From: Streptomyces diacarni | GTDB taxonomy: Bacteria > Actinomycetota > Actinomycetes > Streptomycetales > Streptomycetaceae | Direction of reading: 5' to 3' | Assembly (NCBI RefSeq): GCF_003323715.1 | Contig: NZ_QOIN01000036.1 | Coordinates: 224,923 to 288,922, forward strand | Length of the DNA: 64,000 bases | In this document: in pieces, positions 8,135 through 16,675 of the stretch | How the letters are laid out: every line of letters begins with the position of its first letter | How positions within the stretch are numbered: position 1 is the stretch's first letter | Made by a program: the position numbers and the translations under genes | Notes under the pieces: model-generated | Databases searched by the model: none | Seen by the model: the letters and a program-made list of their open reading frames with translations, nothing else | What the model was told of the DNA's origin: nothing

Positions 8135-8551
8135 TCACAGCACCAGCGGTACGACGTGGTCCCGGATGGCCGGGGCCAGCCTCACGTCCTTGCCGTCCGT
8201 CCAGCGCAGCGCCGCGATCTCGGCCGCGGCGCGGGGCGGCTCGTCCAGGGCCGCGCGGAAGACGACCAGGCGCATCGGCACCCCCTCCAGCGCCGCGGTC
8301 GCCCGTATCTCGGTGAGCGGGGCGACCGCCCTGGGGACGACGCCCAGTTCCTCGTCCAATTCCCGTACGAGAGCCGCGTGCAGGGCCTCACCGGGCTCGG
8401 GCTTGCCGCCGGGCAGGTAGAAGAGGTCGGGGGCCGCCGTCTTGCTGACCACCAGCAGGCGGCCGTCCACGACGACGGCCGCCGCCGAGACGAGCAGCTC
8501 GGCGGCGGCTTCTCCGGGCTGCGGCGCGTACCGGTTCTGGGTGTCGTCCAT
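8135..8551 (-). CDS. Nudix hydrolase
   Basis: A 138-residue Nudix protein with a complete Nudix box: GGKPEPGEALHAALVRELDEELGV (about residues 48-71), matching GX5EX7REUXEEXGU and providing the metal-binding glutamates. The C-terminal segment (EIAALRWTDG) resembles the substrate-facing strand of MutT/ADP-ribose type members. The substrate is unknown. Its start is 38 bases from the end of the KASIII gene on the same strand, so the two may be co-transcribed. Confidence 0.88.
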   Translation of the reverse strand: MDDTQNRYAPQPGEAAAELLVSAAAVVVDGRLLVVSKTAAPDLFYLPGGKPEPGEALHAALVRELDEELGVVPRAVAPLTEIRATAALEGVPMRLVVFRAALDEPPRAAAEIAALRWTDGKDVRLAPAIRDHVVPLVL

Positions 8552-8588
8552 GGCCGGATCGTCGCAGGGGGCGCCGGACGAAGAGGTC

Positions 8589-9554
8589 TCAGGGGCAGTG
8601 CACCACCTGGCCCGCCCACGACATGCCGCCGCCGAAGCTGAGCAGCAGCACCGGAGCGCCCGGCTCCAGCTCGCGGCGCTCGACCAGCTTGGACAGGGCG
8701 AGCGGGACGGAGGCGGCCGAGGTGTTGCCGGAGTCGACCACGTCGCGGCCGATCACCACGTCCTCGGCCAGGTCGAGTCGGCCCAGCGCGGCCTCGATCA
8801 GGCGCAGGTTGGCCTGGTGGGTGACCACGCCGGCCAGGTCGCCCGGCGCCAGCCCCGCCCGCTCGCAGGCGCGGCGGGCCAGCGCGGGCAGTTCGGCCGT
8901 GGCCCAGCGGAAGACGGCGGGGCCCTCCTGGGCGAAGCGCGGCTGCCAGGCGTCCAGCAGCCGCACCATGTCGCCCCGCGAGGGGTCCGAGCCCCACTCG
9001 ACGGGCCCGATGCCGTTCCGGCCCTCGTCCGCCGCGCTGTCCGGCTGGGCGCTGACGACGGCTGCGCCCGCGCCGTCCGCCAGCAGGATGCAGGTGCTGC
9101 GGTCACTCCAGTCGGTGATGTCCGACATCTTCTCCGCGCCGATCACCAGGGCGTGCCGCGCGGCGCCCGCGGCCACCGAGTGGCTTGCGGAGGCGAGCGC
9201 CGTACAGAATCCGGCGCAGCCGTTGTTGAGGTCGTAGGCGACGGGGGAGGGGATCTCCAGGCGGCGTGCCACCTGCGCGGCGGTGCTCGGGCAGCGGTCC
9301 CGCGCGGAGCACGTGGCGACGACGACCATGCCGATGTCCCAGGGTGCCAGTCCCGCAGCGGCCAGCGCCTTGCCCGCCGCCGCGGTCGCCATGTCGGCGA
9401 CGGTCTCGTCCTCGGCGGCGATGCGCCGGGTGGCGATGCCGGTGCGCTGGCGTATCCACGCGTCGTTCGTGTCGACCAGCTCCGCCAGGTCGTCGTTGGT
9501 GAGGACGCGCTCCGGCTGATAGTGGCCCAGCGCTGCGATACGGGTTCCCGGCAC
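8589..9554 (-). CDS. 3-oxoacyl-ACP synthase III (KASIII/FabH-like)
   Basis: A 321-residue thiolase-fold enzyme that condenses an acyl-CoA starter with malonyl-ACP. The triad is visible: Cys113 in NNGCAGFCTAL, His in VVTHQANLRLIE and Asn in DSGNTSAAS. A longer frame exists upstream, but GTG 9554 has GAGGAGAA eight bases before it and gives the typical FabH N-terminus (TRIAALGHYQPERVLTNDDL). It sits alone and divergent from a TetR regulator rather than in a fab operon, so it is probably an accessory, regulated KASIII and not the housekeeping copy. Confidence 0.87.
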   Translation of the reverse strand: MPGTRIAALGHYQPERVLTNDDLAELVDTNDAWIRQRTGIATRRIAAEDETVADMATAAAGKALAAAGLAPWDIGMVVVATCSARDRCPSTAAQVARRLEIPSPVAYDLNNGCAGFCTALASASHSVAAGAARHALVIGAEKMSDITDWSDRSTCILLADGAGAAVVSAQPDSAADEGRNGIGPVEWGSDPSRGDMVRLLDAWQPRFAQEGPAVFRWATAELPALARRACERAGLAPGDLAGVVTHQANLRLIEAALGRLDLAEDVVIGRDVVDSGNTSAASVPLALSKLVERRELEPGAPVLLLSFGGGMSWAGQVVHCP

Positions 9555-9639
9555 GGTGCAGTTCTCCTCACGGAAGGGGATGTGGCCGGTGGCCGCCCGC
9601 GCGGGGGCGCGGCAGGCCGACCGGTGGCGGGAATATAGC

Positions 9640-9658
9640 AACCGACCGATCGGAAGTT
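9640..9658. promoter_or_regulatory. Candidate TetR operator between the KASIII and TetR genes
   Basis: The 133-bp divergent gap contains an 8-bp perfect palindrome CCGATCGG (9647-9654) within ACCGACCGATCGGAAGTT. It lies about 30 bases before the TetR start and 85 bases before the KASIII start. Location and CCGACCG-type half sites fit a TetR-family operator controlling both genes. The flanks are only partly symmetric. Confidence 0.35.
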
Positions 9659-9687
9659 AAATGCGCCCGGGTGGCTACGATGGGCGC

Positions 9688-10308
9688 ATGAGCCCACGCA
9701 AGTCCGTCGCCGAGGCGCGCAGAACGCGCGAGCGCATCATCGAGCGCAGTGTCGCCATCGGCTCCGTCGAAGGACTGGAGGGGCTGACCATCGGCCGGCT
9801 GGCCACCGACCTGGGCATGAGCAAGGCCGGCGTCCTGGGCCACTTCGGCTCCAAACAGGCGCTGCAACTCGCCGCCCTGCACGGCGCCTCCGAGCTGTTC
9901 ACCCAGCTGGTGTGGGAGCCGGTCGCCGCACTGCGCCCCGGGCTGGTACGGCTGCGGGCCTGCAGCGAGGCGTGGATCCGCTACCTGGTCAGCGAGCGCA
10001 CCGCCTTCCCCGGCGGCTGCCTGTTCACCGCCGCCTCCGTCGAGTTCGACGCGCGCGGCGGGCCCGTGCACGACACGGTGGCACGCTTCATGCTGCGCGG
10101 CAGACGGCTGCTCGTGAACGACCTGCGCATCGCCGTCGAGGCCGGGGAGCTGCCCGGCGACCTCGACCCCGAACAGCTCGCCTTCGAGATACACGGCCTC
10201 TACATGGCGCTCAACCAGGAGCACCAGCTCTTCGCGGACGCCACGGCGCCCGTCAGGACCCGCCGCGCCCTCGACCGCCTGCTGGGCCCGGCACCGCCGC
10301 ACGGCTGA
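9688..10308 (+). CDS. TetR-family transcriptional regulator
   Basis: A 206-residue regulator. The N-terminal HTH is clear: RERIIERSVAIG, then LTIGRLATDLGMSKAGVLGHFGSKQAL (about residues 28-54). The C-terminal ligand domain carries AFPGGCLFTAASVEFDARGGPV and a late QLAFEIHGLYMALNQEHQLF, a layout common in streptomycete TetR_C regulators. ATG 9688 is preferred to an upstream ATG at 9661 because it puts the first helix at the usual distance. It likely represses itself and the divergent KASIII gene. Confidence 0.85.
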   Translation: MSPRKSVAEARRTRERIIERSVAIGSVEGLEGLTIGRLATDLGMSKAGVLGHFGSKQALQLAALHGASELFTQLVWEPVAALRPGLVRLRACSEAWIRYLVSERTAFPGGCLFTAASVEFDARGGPVHDTVARFMLRGRRLLVNDLRIAVEAGELPGDLDPEQLAFEIHGLYMALNQEHQLFADATAPVRTRRALDRLLGPAPPHG

Positions 10309-10358
10309 ACACGAACCTGCCGGGCGCGGGTCGTCACATCGCGGGCGGGCCCGGGGCC

Positions 10359-12029
10359 TCACGCCACAGGCCGCGCCCGCTCCACGAGCGCCTCCAGGTC
10401 CGCGCCCGAGGGCAGGGTCCCGAACGCGGCACCCCAGTCGCCGCCCAGCCGGGAGGCGCAGAACGCGTCGGCGACCTCGGGCGGCGCGAAGCGCACCAGC
10501 AGCGAGCCCTGGAGGACCAGCGTCATCCGCTCCACGAGCCGCCGCGCCCTCGCCTCGATGCCCTCCAGATCCGCGAGCCGGGTGAACACGTCCTTGACGG
10601 CCGCGTCGAGCCGGTGGTCGGCACCGTGCGCCCGGCCGATCTCGCCGAGGAAGGCGTCCAGCGACCCGGGCGAGCGCTGGAGCGCGCGCAGCACGTCCAG
10701 CGCCTGCACGTTGCCCGAGCCCTCCCACAGCGAGTTGAGCGGCGACTCGCGCAGCAGGCCCGGCATCGGCGACTCCTCCACGTAGCCGTTGCCGCCCAGG
10801 CACTCCAGCGCCTCACCCGCCAGCGGCACACACCGCTTGGTCACCCAGTACTTCGCCGCCGGCAGCGCAAGCCGCAGGAACGCGCGCTCGGACGCGGCCC
10901 GCTCGCCGCCGCCCGCCACGCTGTCGTGCGCCGCCGCCAGCCGCAGCGCCAGCGTCGTGGCCGCCTCCGACTCCAGCGCCAGGTCGGCCAGCACGTTGCG
11001 CATCAGCGGCTGCTCCACGAGCGGCCTGCCGAACACTGAGCGGTGCCCCGCGTGGTGGACGGCCTGTGCCACGGCCTGGCGCATCAGCGCCGCCGAGCCC
11101 GTCACGCAGTCCAGCCGGGTGGCCGCCACCATCTCGAGGATGGTCGCCACCCCGCGCCCCTCCTCGCCCACGCGGCGCGCCCACGTCGTCCCGTCGAACT
11201 CGACCTCGCTGGAGGCGTTCGAGCGGTTGCCCAGCTTGTCCTTGAGCCGCTGGATGCGGAAACCGTTGCGGGTGCCGTCCGGCAGCACGCGGGGCACCAG
11301 GAAACAGGTCAGCCCCCCGGAGGCCTGCGCCAGCACCAGGAAGACGTCCGACATCGGCGCGGAACAGAACCACTTGTGGCCCAGCAGCGTGTACTCGGCG
11401 CCGCTCGCCCCCGCGCCGGTCAGCGGGGTCGCCTCCGTCGTGTTGGCCCGTACGTCGCTGCCGCCCTGCTTCTCCGTCATGCCCATCCCCGCGATGGCGC
11501 CCCGCTTGGCGCTCGCGGGACGGTCCAGGCCGTAGTCGTAGCGGCGGGAGGTCAGCAGCGGTTCCCACTCGGCGGCCAGCGCCGGATCCTGGCGCAGCGC
11601 CGGCACCGCCGCGTGCGTCATCGAGACCGGGCAACCGTGCCCCGGCTCCACTTGCGACCACACCAGGAAGGCGGCGCTGCGCCGCAGCTGCCCGTCGGGG
11701 CGCGAGAACGGGTCCGTCAGCCCCGCGCCCACCGCCCGCTCCATCAGCTGGTGCCAGGCCGGGTGGAAGTCCACCTCGTCGACGCGGTGCCCGAACCTGT
11801 CGTGGGTGCGCAGCACCGGAGGGTTCGCGTTGGCCTGCCTGCCCCACTCCTGCGCCTGCGCGGAACCGGCCGCCCGGCCCAGCTCGGACAGCTCGGCGCG
11901 CACCTCCTCGGCGCGCTCGGGGGCCACGTGGCGGGCCACGCCCTCGGCGAGCGCGGAGTCGGCCGTGAAGACGTCGTAGTCGACCAGCGGCGAGGCCTGA
12001 TTGGTCACGGTGTGAGTCGAGGGTGGCAT
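10359..12029 (-). CDS. aidB: AidB-like acyl-CoA dehydrogenase family protein
   Basis: A 556-residue flavoprotein of the AidB type, longer than ordinary acyl-CoA dehydrogenases by the family's N-terminal extension. Strong AidB markers are GMTEKQGGSDVRANTT, GHKWFCSAPMSDVFLVLAQ, RLKDKLGNRSNASSEVEF and LGGNGYVEESPMPGLLRE, then NSLWEGSGNVQALDVLRAL. AidB is induced in the alkylation response and binds DNA. An Ada/AlkA glycosylase gene lies 3 kb away. The ATG at 12029 gives MPPSTHTVTNQ; the longer open frame upstream overlaps the divergent gene and is rejected. Confidence 0.88.
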   Translation of the reverse strand: MPPSTHTVTNQASPLVDYDVFTADSALAEGVARHVAPERAEEVRAELSELGRAAGSAQAQEWGRQANANPPVLRTHDRFGHRVDEVDFHPAWHQLMERAVGAGLTDPFSRPDGQLRRSAAFLVWSQVEPGHGCPVSMTHAAVPALRQDPALAAEWEPLLTSRRYDYGLDRPASAKRGAIAGMGMTEKQGGSDVRANTTEATPLTGAGASGAEYTLLGHKWFCSAPMSDVFLVLAQASGGLTCFLVPRVLPDGTRNGFRIQRLKDKLGNRSNASSEVEFDGTTWARRVGEEGRGVATILEMVAATRLDCVTGSAALMRQAVAQAVHHAGHRSVFGRPLVEQPLMRNVLADLALESEAATTLALRLAAAHDSVAGGGERAASERAFLRLALPAAKYWVTKRCVPLAGEALECLGGNGYVEESPMPGLLRESPLNSLWEGSGNVQALDVLRALQRSPGSLDAFLGEIGRAHGADHRLDAAVKDVFTRLADLEGIEARARRLVERMTLVLQGSLLVRFAPPEVADAFCASRLGGDWGAAFGTLPSGADLEALVERARPVA

Positions 12030-12047
12030 GGCAGATACGTTAAAGAC

Positions 12048-13241
12048 GTGCGTGCAGTCGAGGAAACCCCTGAGCAGACCGTCGCGGAAGGCCCGAAGTG
12101 GGCCCCGCGGCGCTCCCGCGGCCCGTTGCGGCGAGCGCGGGTCAAATACCGCGACGTCCCCAAACGGAGGATGGCGTGGCTGCTGCTCAAGGACACCGTG
12201 AACTCCTGCATGGAGTACCGCGTCCTCGGGCTGGCGGCCGAGGCGGCGTTCTTCACCCTCATCTCGATCCCGCCGCTGCTGCTCGGACTCATCGGCTCCC
12301 TCGGCTATCTCGACTGGATCGGCGCCGACACCGTCGACACGCTCCGCCAGAACACCCTCGACGCCTCCGCCACCGTGCTGTCCGACAAGGGCGTCGACCA
12401 GCTCGCCAGGCCGCTGATCGACGACGTGATCAGGGGCGGGGGCCCCGACGTGATCTCCCTCGGCTTCGCGCTCGCCCTGTGGTCGGGCTCCCGCGCCGTG
12501 AACGTCTTCATCGACACCATCACCGTCATGTACGGGCTCGACGGGCGGCGCGGCATCGTCAGGACCCGGCTGCTCGCCTTCGGCCTCTACCTCGTCGCAC
12601 TGGTGATCGGCGCGGTCGCCCTGCCGCTGATGGTGGCCGGACCCGACGCGGTGCTGCGGCTCGTCCCGCAGGCCGAGTGGGTGGTCAGCGCCTTCTACTG
12701 GCCGGTCGTGCTGCTGCTGTCCATCGTCTTCCTCACGACGCTCTACCACGTGTCCGTCCCCGTGCGCTCCCCCTGGCGCGAGGACGTCCCCGGCGCGCTG
12801 GTCGCGCTGGTCATGTGGGTGCTGTGCAGCTTCCTGCTGCGGCTGTACCTGACCAACACCGTCGAGGGGCCCACCATCTACGGCTCGCTCGCGGCGCCCG
12901 TGGCCGTGCTGCTGTGGATCGGCGTGTCGGCGTTCGCCGTGCTGGTGGGGGCCGCCGTCAACGCGGCCATCGACCACGTGTGGCCCTCGGTCGCGACCGC
13001 CGCGGCGCGGCGGGCCAACGAGCGGCGCCGGGAGGAGGCGGCCGCAGAGGTCGTCGCCGCCGTCGCCGCGCGCCGGCGGCGCGCCGGCGAGGACGAGCCG
13101 GGGGGTGAGGACGCCCCCTCCGAGTTCCCCGAGCGCTGGACGAAGTTCCTGCCGCCCTCAGACGTGCGGGGCCGCCTGCTCCGGCCGCGGGCCCGCGACC
13201 ACGAGGAACAGGACGGGGCCTCCGACGACGACGGCCGGTGA
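12048..13241 (+). CDS. YihY/BrkB-family membrane protein
   Basis: A protein of about 397 residues with six likely membrane segments (residues about 60-300), for example LAAEAAFFTLISIPPLLLGLIG, VALVIGAVALPLMVAGP and AAPVAVLLWIGVSAFAVLVGAAVNA. The order and the YRVLGLAAEAAF opening match the YihY/BrkB family, whose function is not settled. The charged C-terminal tail is rich in Arg/Glu. The GTG at 12048 is only 18 bases from the divergent aidB start; an ATG at 12171 has GGAGG directly abutting it and seems too close. The true start is uncertain. Confidence 0.8.
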   Translation: MRAVEETPEQTVAEGPKWAPRRSRGPLRRARVKYRDVPKRRMAWLLLKDTVNSCMEYRVLGLAAEAAFFTLISIPPLLLGLIGSLGYLDWIGADTVDTLRQNTLDASATVLSDKGVDQLARPLIDDVIRGGGPDVISLGFALALWSGSRAVNVFIDTITVMYGLDGRRGIVRTRLLAFGLYLVALVIGAVALPLMVAGPDAVLRLVPQAEWVVSAFYWPVVLLLSIVFLTTLYHVSVPVRSPWREDVPGALVALVMWVLCSFLLRLYLTNTVEGPTIYGSLAAPVAVLLWIGVSAFAVLVGAAVNAAIDHVWPSVATAAARRANERRREEAAAEVVAAVAARRRRAGEDEPGGEDAPSEFPERWTKFLPPSDVRGRLLRPRARDHEEQDGASDDDGR

Positions 13242-13650
13242 GCCGCGGTCCGGCCGGCCGGTGCGCGCGGTCCGGCCGGTGAGGCGCGGGACGGTCAGCC
13301 GGTGAGGCGCGGGCCGACGAGCGGCGGCCGACCGGGCGCGGTCTGAGGACCGGCGGACTGAGGACCGGCGGATCGGGGCCCGAGGGCTGTTGCGGTCGGG
13401 GGGAAGGGGCGGGGCCGGCGCCGAGGCCGGGGCGCACGGGTCGCACAGCGTGTACCGGGTACGCCCACGCGGCCCTTGGTGGAAAGCCGGGCGGCACCGG
13501 CGTGCCAGGCCGGGTGGCCTCCGGTGGGAAGCCGGGCGGCTTCCGGCGGAAAAGCGGTGGCTTCCGTCGTGGGGCCGCGCTACATTCTCGGTGATCCGCG
13601 CGACGGCATCAGCCGTCGCCCGCACGGGACGAGAAACGGAGGTGTGACCG
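13242..13650. other. Gene-free stretch with short tandem repeats
   Basis: No gene is supported. The stretch is built of short imperfect direct repeats: CCGGTGAGGCGCGGG twice near 13276 and 13300, a 15-bp CTGAGGACCGGCGGA duplicated near 13343, and several GGGAAGCCGGGCGGC-like blocks at about 13480-13560. A small hairpin GACGGC-atca-GCCGTC lies near 13600. Confidence 0.6.
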
Positions 13651-13719
13651 ATGGCTGTCTCCCCACAGGGCGCTGCCCTCTTCCAGACCGTCACATCCAC
13701 CTCCGTGGCCACCGGCTGA
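13651..13719 (+). CDS. Possible 22-codon leader peptide upstream of rsgA
   Basis: ATG 13651 has GGAGG nine bases upstream and opens a 22-residue frame (MAVSPQGAALFQTVTSTS and four more residues) ending at 13719, 47 bases before rsgA. The strong ribosome site is the only positive evidence; no family is recognised. It could be a leader peptide or chance. Confidence 0.3.
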   Translation: MAVSPQGAALFQTVTSTSVATG

Positions 13720-13766
13720 CCGCGCTTCTCCGCGCGCCGGGGCCGCCCTTGTGAAGGGCCACACCC

Positions 13767-14930
13767 TTGTCCCACAGCACGAACGCGTCTTCCTCTTCCG
13801 CTTCTCCTTCCGCGCAACTCGACTTCTCCCGCCTCGCCCCCTACGGCTGGGACGACGACTGGGCGGCCGCGTACGCCGACGCCGTGGCCGACGCACGCAC
13901 CGCGGCCCCCGACCCCCTGCCCGGCAGGGTGGTGCGCGTCGACCGGGGCCAGTGCGACCTGGTCACCCCCGCCGGCACGCTGCGGGCCGACACCGAGTTC
14001 GTCGTCCCGCGCGACCCCATGAAAGTGGTCTGCACGGGCGACTGGGCCGTCGTCGACGCGGACGGGGCGCCGCCGTACGTGCGCACGCTGCTGCCGCGCC
14101 GCACGGCGTTCGCCCGCTCCACCTCCTCCAAGCGCTCCGAGGGCCAGGTGCTGGCCGCCAACGTCGACCACGCGCTGATCGCCGTGTCCCTCGGCGCCGA
14201 ACTGGACCTCGGCCGTATCGAGCGGTTCCTCTCGCTGGCCTGGAGCAGCGGCGCGTCTCCGGTACTCGTCCTCACCAAGGCGGACCTCGTACCGGACACC
14301 GCCACCCTCGCCCACCTGACCGCCGACGCCGAGACCTCGGCACCAGGGGTTCAGGTGCTGCCCGTCAGCGCGGAGACGGGGGAGGGCGTCGACGTGCTCG
14401 CCGCCGTCCTCGCCGGGGGCACCACCGCGCTGCTCGGGCAGTCGGGCGCGGGCAAGTCCACGCTGGCCAACGCGCTGCTCGGCCGGTCGGCGCAAACGGT
14501 GCAGACCATCCGCGACCGGGACGGCAAAGGACGGCACACCACGACGACCCGCAACCTGCTGCCGCTGCCCGCCGCCGGTGGGGGCGGCACTCTCATCGAC
14601 ACCCCCGGGCTGCGCGGCGTCGGCCTGTGGGAGGCCGAGGAGGGGCTCGGGCAGGCGTTCGCGGAGATCGAGGAACTGGCCGCCCGGTGCCGCTTCCACG
14701 ACTGCGCACACGACGCGGAGCCCGGCTGCGCCGTCCTCGCGGCCGTCGAGGACGGCACACTGCCCGAGCGCCGGCTGGTCAGCTACCGCAAGCTGCTGCG
14801 CGAGAACGTGCGCCTGGCGGCCCGTACGGACGCGCGCCTGCGTGCCGAGCAGCGGCAGGTGTTCAAACAGCGGCAGGCACTGGGCCGCCACATGATGGAG
14901 CGCAAGCGCGGCCCGCGCCGCAAGCCGTGA
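13767..14930 (+). CDS. rsgA: Ribosome small subunit-dependent GTPase A (RsgA)
   Basis: A 387-residue circularly permuted GTPase that helps mature the 30S subunit. An N-terminal OB-like region is followed by the G motifs in permuted order: TKAD (G4, about 171), GQSGAGKST (P-loop, about 224-232) and DTPG (G3, about 276). The C-terminal zinc region has Cys/His in CRFHDCAHDAEPGC. The TTG start at 13767 follows GAAGGG. The ribosome site can pair with the start region (AAGGG-ccaca-CCCTT), so the start may be partly occluded in a hairpin. Confidence 0.9.
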   Translation: MSHSTNASSSSASPSAQLDFSRLAPYGWDDDWAAAYADAVADARTAAPDPLPGRVVRVDRGQCDLVTPAGTLRADTEFVVPRDPMKVVCTGDWAVVDADGAPPYVRTLLPRRTAFARSTSSKRSEGQVLAANVDHALIAVSLGAELDLGRIERFLSLAWSSGASPVLVLTKADLVPDTATLAHLTADAETSAPGVQVLPVSAETGEGVDVLAAVLAGGTTALLGQSGAGKSTLANALLGRSAQTVQTIRDRDGKGRHTTTTRNLLPLPAAGGGGTLIDTPGLRGVGLWEAEEGLGQAFAEIEELAARCRFHDCAHDAEPGCAVLAAVEDGTLPERRLVSYRKLLRENVRLAARTDARLRAEQRQVFKQRQALGRHMMERKRGPRRKP

Positions 14931-15061
14931 CCGGCGCACGGTAGCCGGGAGCGCCTGGCGGGGACGGTCGGTGACCGTCCCCGCCGTCCCCTCCGCCCGC
15001 TCCGACTGCCGTGTCGCATTTCCGCTGGCTCACGCGCCCGGCGCCCTCGCACACTGGAGGT

Positions 15062-16615
15062 GTGACCACAGACGAGAGCAGGTACGAGGCCGTCCGCAGC
15101 AGGGACGCGCGCTTCGACGGAGTGTTCTTCCTCGGCGTGCGTACCACCGGAATCTACTGCCGGCCGAGCTGCCCGGCGGTGACACCGAAGCGCGAGAACG
15201 TGCGGTTCTACCCGACCGCGGCGGCCGCCCAGGGCGCGGGCTTCCGCGCCTGCCGCAGGTGCCGTCCCGACGCGGTGCCGGGCTCCGCCGAGTGGAACGT
15301 GCGGGCCGACCTGGTGGGCCGCGCGATGCGGATGATCTCCGACGGCGTGGTCGACCGCGAGGGCGTCGCGGGCCTGGCGGCCCGGCTGGGCTACAGCCCC
15401 CGCCAGGTGCAGCGGCAGCTGACCGCCGAGCTGGGCGCGGGACCCGTCGCCCTCGCGCGGGCGCAGCGCGCCCACACCGCGCGGGTGCTGCTCCAGACGA
15501 CCGGACTGCCGGTCACCGAGATCGCCTTCGCCGCGGGCTTCGCGAGCGTGCGGCAGTTCAACGACACGGTGCGGGAGGTCTACGCCCGCACACCCAGCGC
15601 CCTGCGCGCCGCCTCGGTGCGCGGCGGGCACGGACCCGCGGGACGCCCCGCGGCGCGTGCGGGCACGGCGCGGGACGACACGGCACGGGACGGCGGGCCC
15701 GTCAGCGGGGTGACGCTGCGGCTGGCGTACCGGGGCGACTACGCCGCCGGACAGGTGTTCGGTTTCCTGGAGCGGCGCGCCGTACCCGGCGTCGAGGAGG
15801 TGCGCGGACAGCCCGGAGGCCGCACCTACCGGCGCACCCTCGACCTGCCGTACGGCACCGGCGTCGCGGAGGTCGACGAGAGCCCCGCGCGCGGCGGCGG
15901 CTGGCTCGCCTGCCGGCTGCGCCTGGGCGATCTGCGCGACCTGACGACGGCCGTGCAGCGCATCCGCCGCCTGTTCGACCTCGACGCGGACCCGTTCGCG
16001 GTCACCGAACACCTGAGCAGGTACGAGGCGCTGGCGCCGCTGCCGGCGCGCACCCCGGGGCTGCGTTCGCCCGGCACGGCCGACGCCCACGAACTGGCGG
16101 TCCGCGCGGTGCTGGGCCAGCAGGTCACGGTGGGCGCGGCCCGCACCCTGACGGGCCGGCTCGTACAGGCCTACGGCAAGCCGCTGGCGGCACCCAGCGG
16201 CGCGCTCACCCACCTCTTCCCCGAACCCGGGGCGCTGGCCGAGGCGCCACTGGGCGAGCTGGGCATACCCGAGTCGCGCCGCCGCACCCTGCGTACCGTC
16301 GCCACCGCACTGGCCGACGGCACGGTCGTCCTCGACCCGGGCGCCGACCGCGACGCGACCGAACGCGCCCTGCTCGCCCTGCCGGGAATCGGCCCCTGGA
16401 CGGCGGGCTACATGCGGATGCGCGCCCTGGGCGACCCGGACGTGTTCCTGCCGGGCGACGTGGGCGTGCGGCACGGCCTCGCCCTGGCCGGAGCCGATCC
16501 GACGCAGGCCGACCGCTGGCGGCCGTGGCGCTCGTACGCGCTGCACCACCTGTGGCACGCGACCACCCAGGCCGGAGCAGACGGACCGTCGCAGCGCGCT
16601 CCCCGGGCCGCGTGA
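15062..16615 (+). CDS. Ada-type zinc domain/AraC HTH/AlkA DNA glycosylase fusion
   Basis: A 517-residue repair protein. Residues about 1-75 are the Ada methyl-acceptor zinc domain (YCRPSCP, then FRACRRCRP, four cysteines). Residues about 80-180 are an AraC helix-turn-helix (LAARLGYSPRQVQRQL and FAAGFASVRQFNDTV). Residues about 210-510 are AlkA, with the HhH motif LPGIGPWTAGYMRMR and the catalytic Asp in LPGDVGVRHG. It would excise 3-methyladenine-type lesions and may sense alkylation. GTG 15062 gives the usual short N-terminus, though GGAGG is only one base away; starts further upstream, such as GTG 15011, are possible. Confidence 0.88.
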   Translation: MTTDESRYEAVRSRDARFDGVFFLGVRTTGIYCRPSCPAVTPKRENVRFYPTAAAAQGAGFRACRRCRPDAVPGSAEWNVRADLVGRAMRMISDGVVDREGVAGLAARLGYSPRQVQRQLTAELGAGPVALARAQRAHTARVLLQTTGLPVTEIAFAAGFASVRQFNDTVREVYARTPSALRAASVRGGHGPAGRPAARAGTARDDTARDGGPVSGVTLRLAYRGDYAAGQVFGFLERRAVPGVEEVRGQPGGRTYRRTLDLPYGTGVAEVDESPARGGGWLACRLRLGDLRDLTTAVQRIRRLFDLDADPFAVTEHLSRYEALAPLPARTPGLRSPGTADAHELAVRAVLGQQVTVGAARTLTGRLVQAYGKPLAAPSGALTHLFPEPGALAEAPLGELGIPESRRRTLRTVATALADGTVVLDPGADRDATERALLALPGIGPWTAGYMRMRALGDPDVFLPGDVGVRHGLALAGADPTQADRWRPWRSYALHHLWHATTQAGADGPSQRAPRAA

Positions 16616-16675
16616 GGGCGAACCGAGTGTGCCGTACGGGCTTTTCGAGAGGCCCGCGCGGGCAACAATGAGCCC

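Noticed and set aside
10359..12977. 872-codon frame as one aidB gene
   Set aside because: The extra 300 codons run back through the BrkB-like gene and have no motif or ribosome site; AidB similarity begins at ATG 12029.
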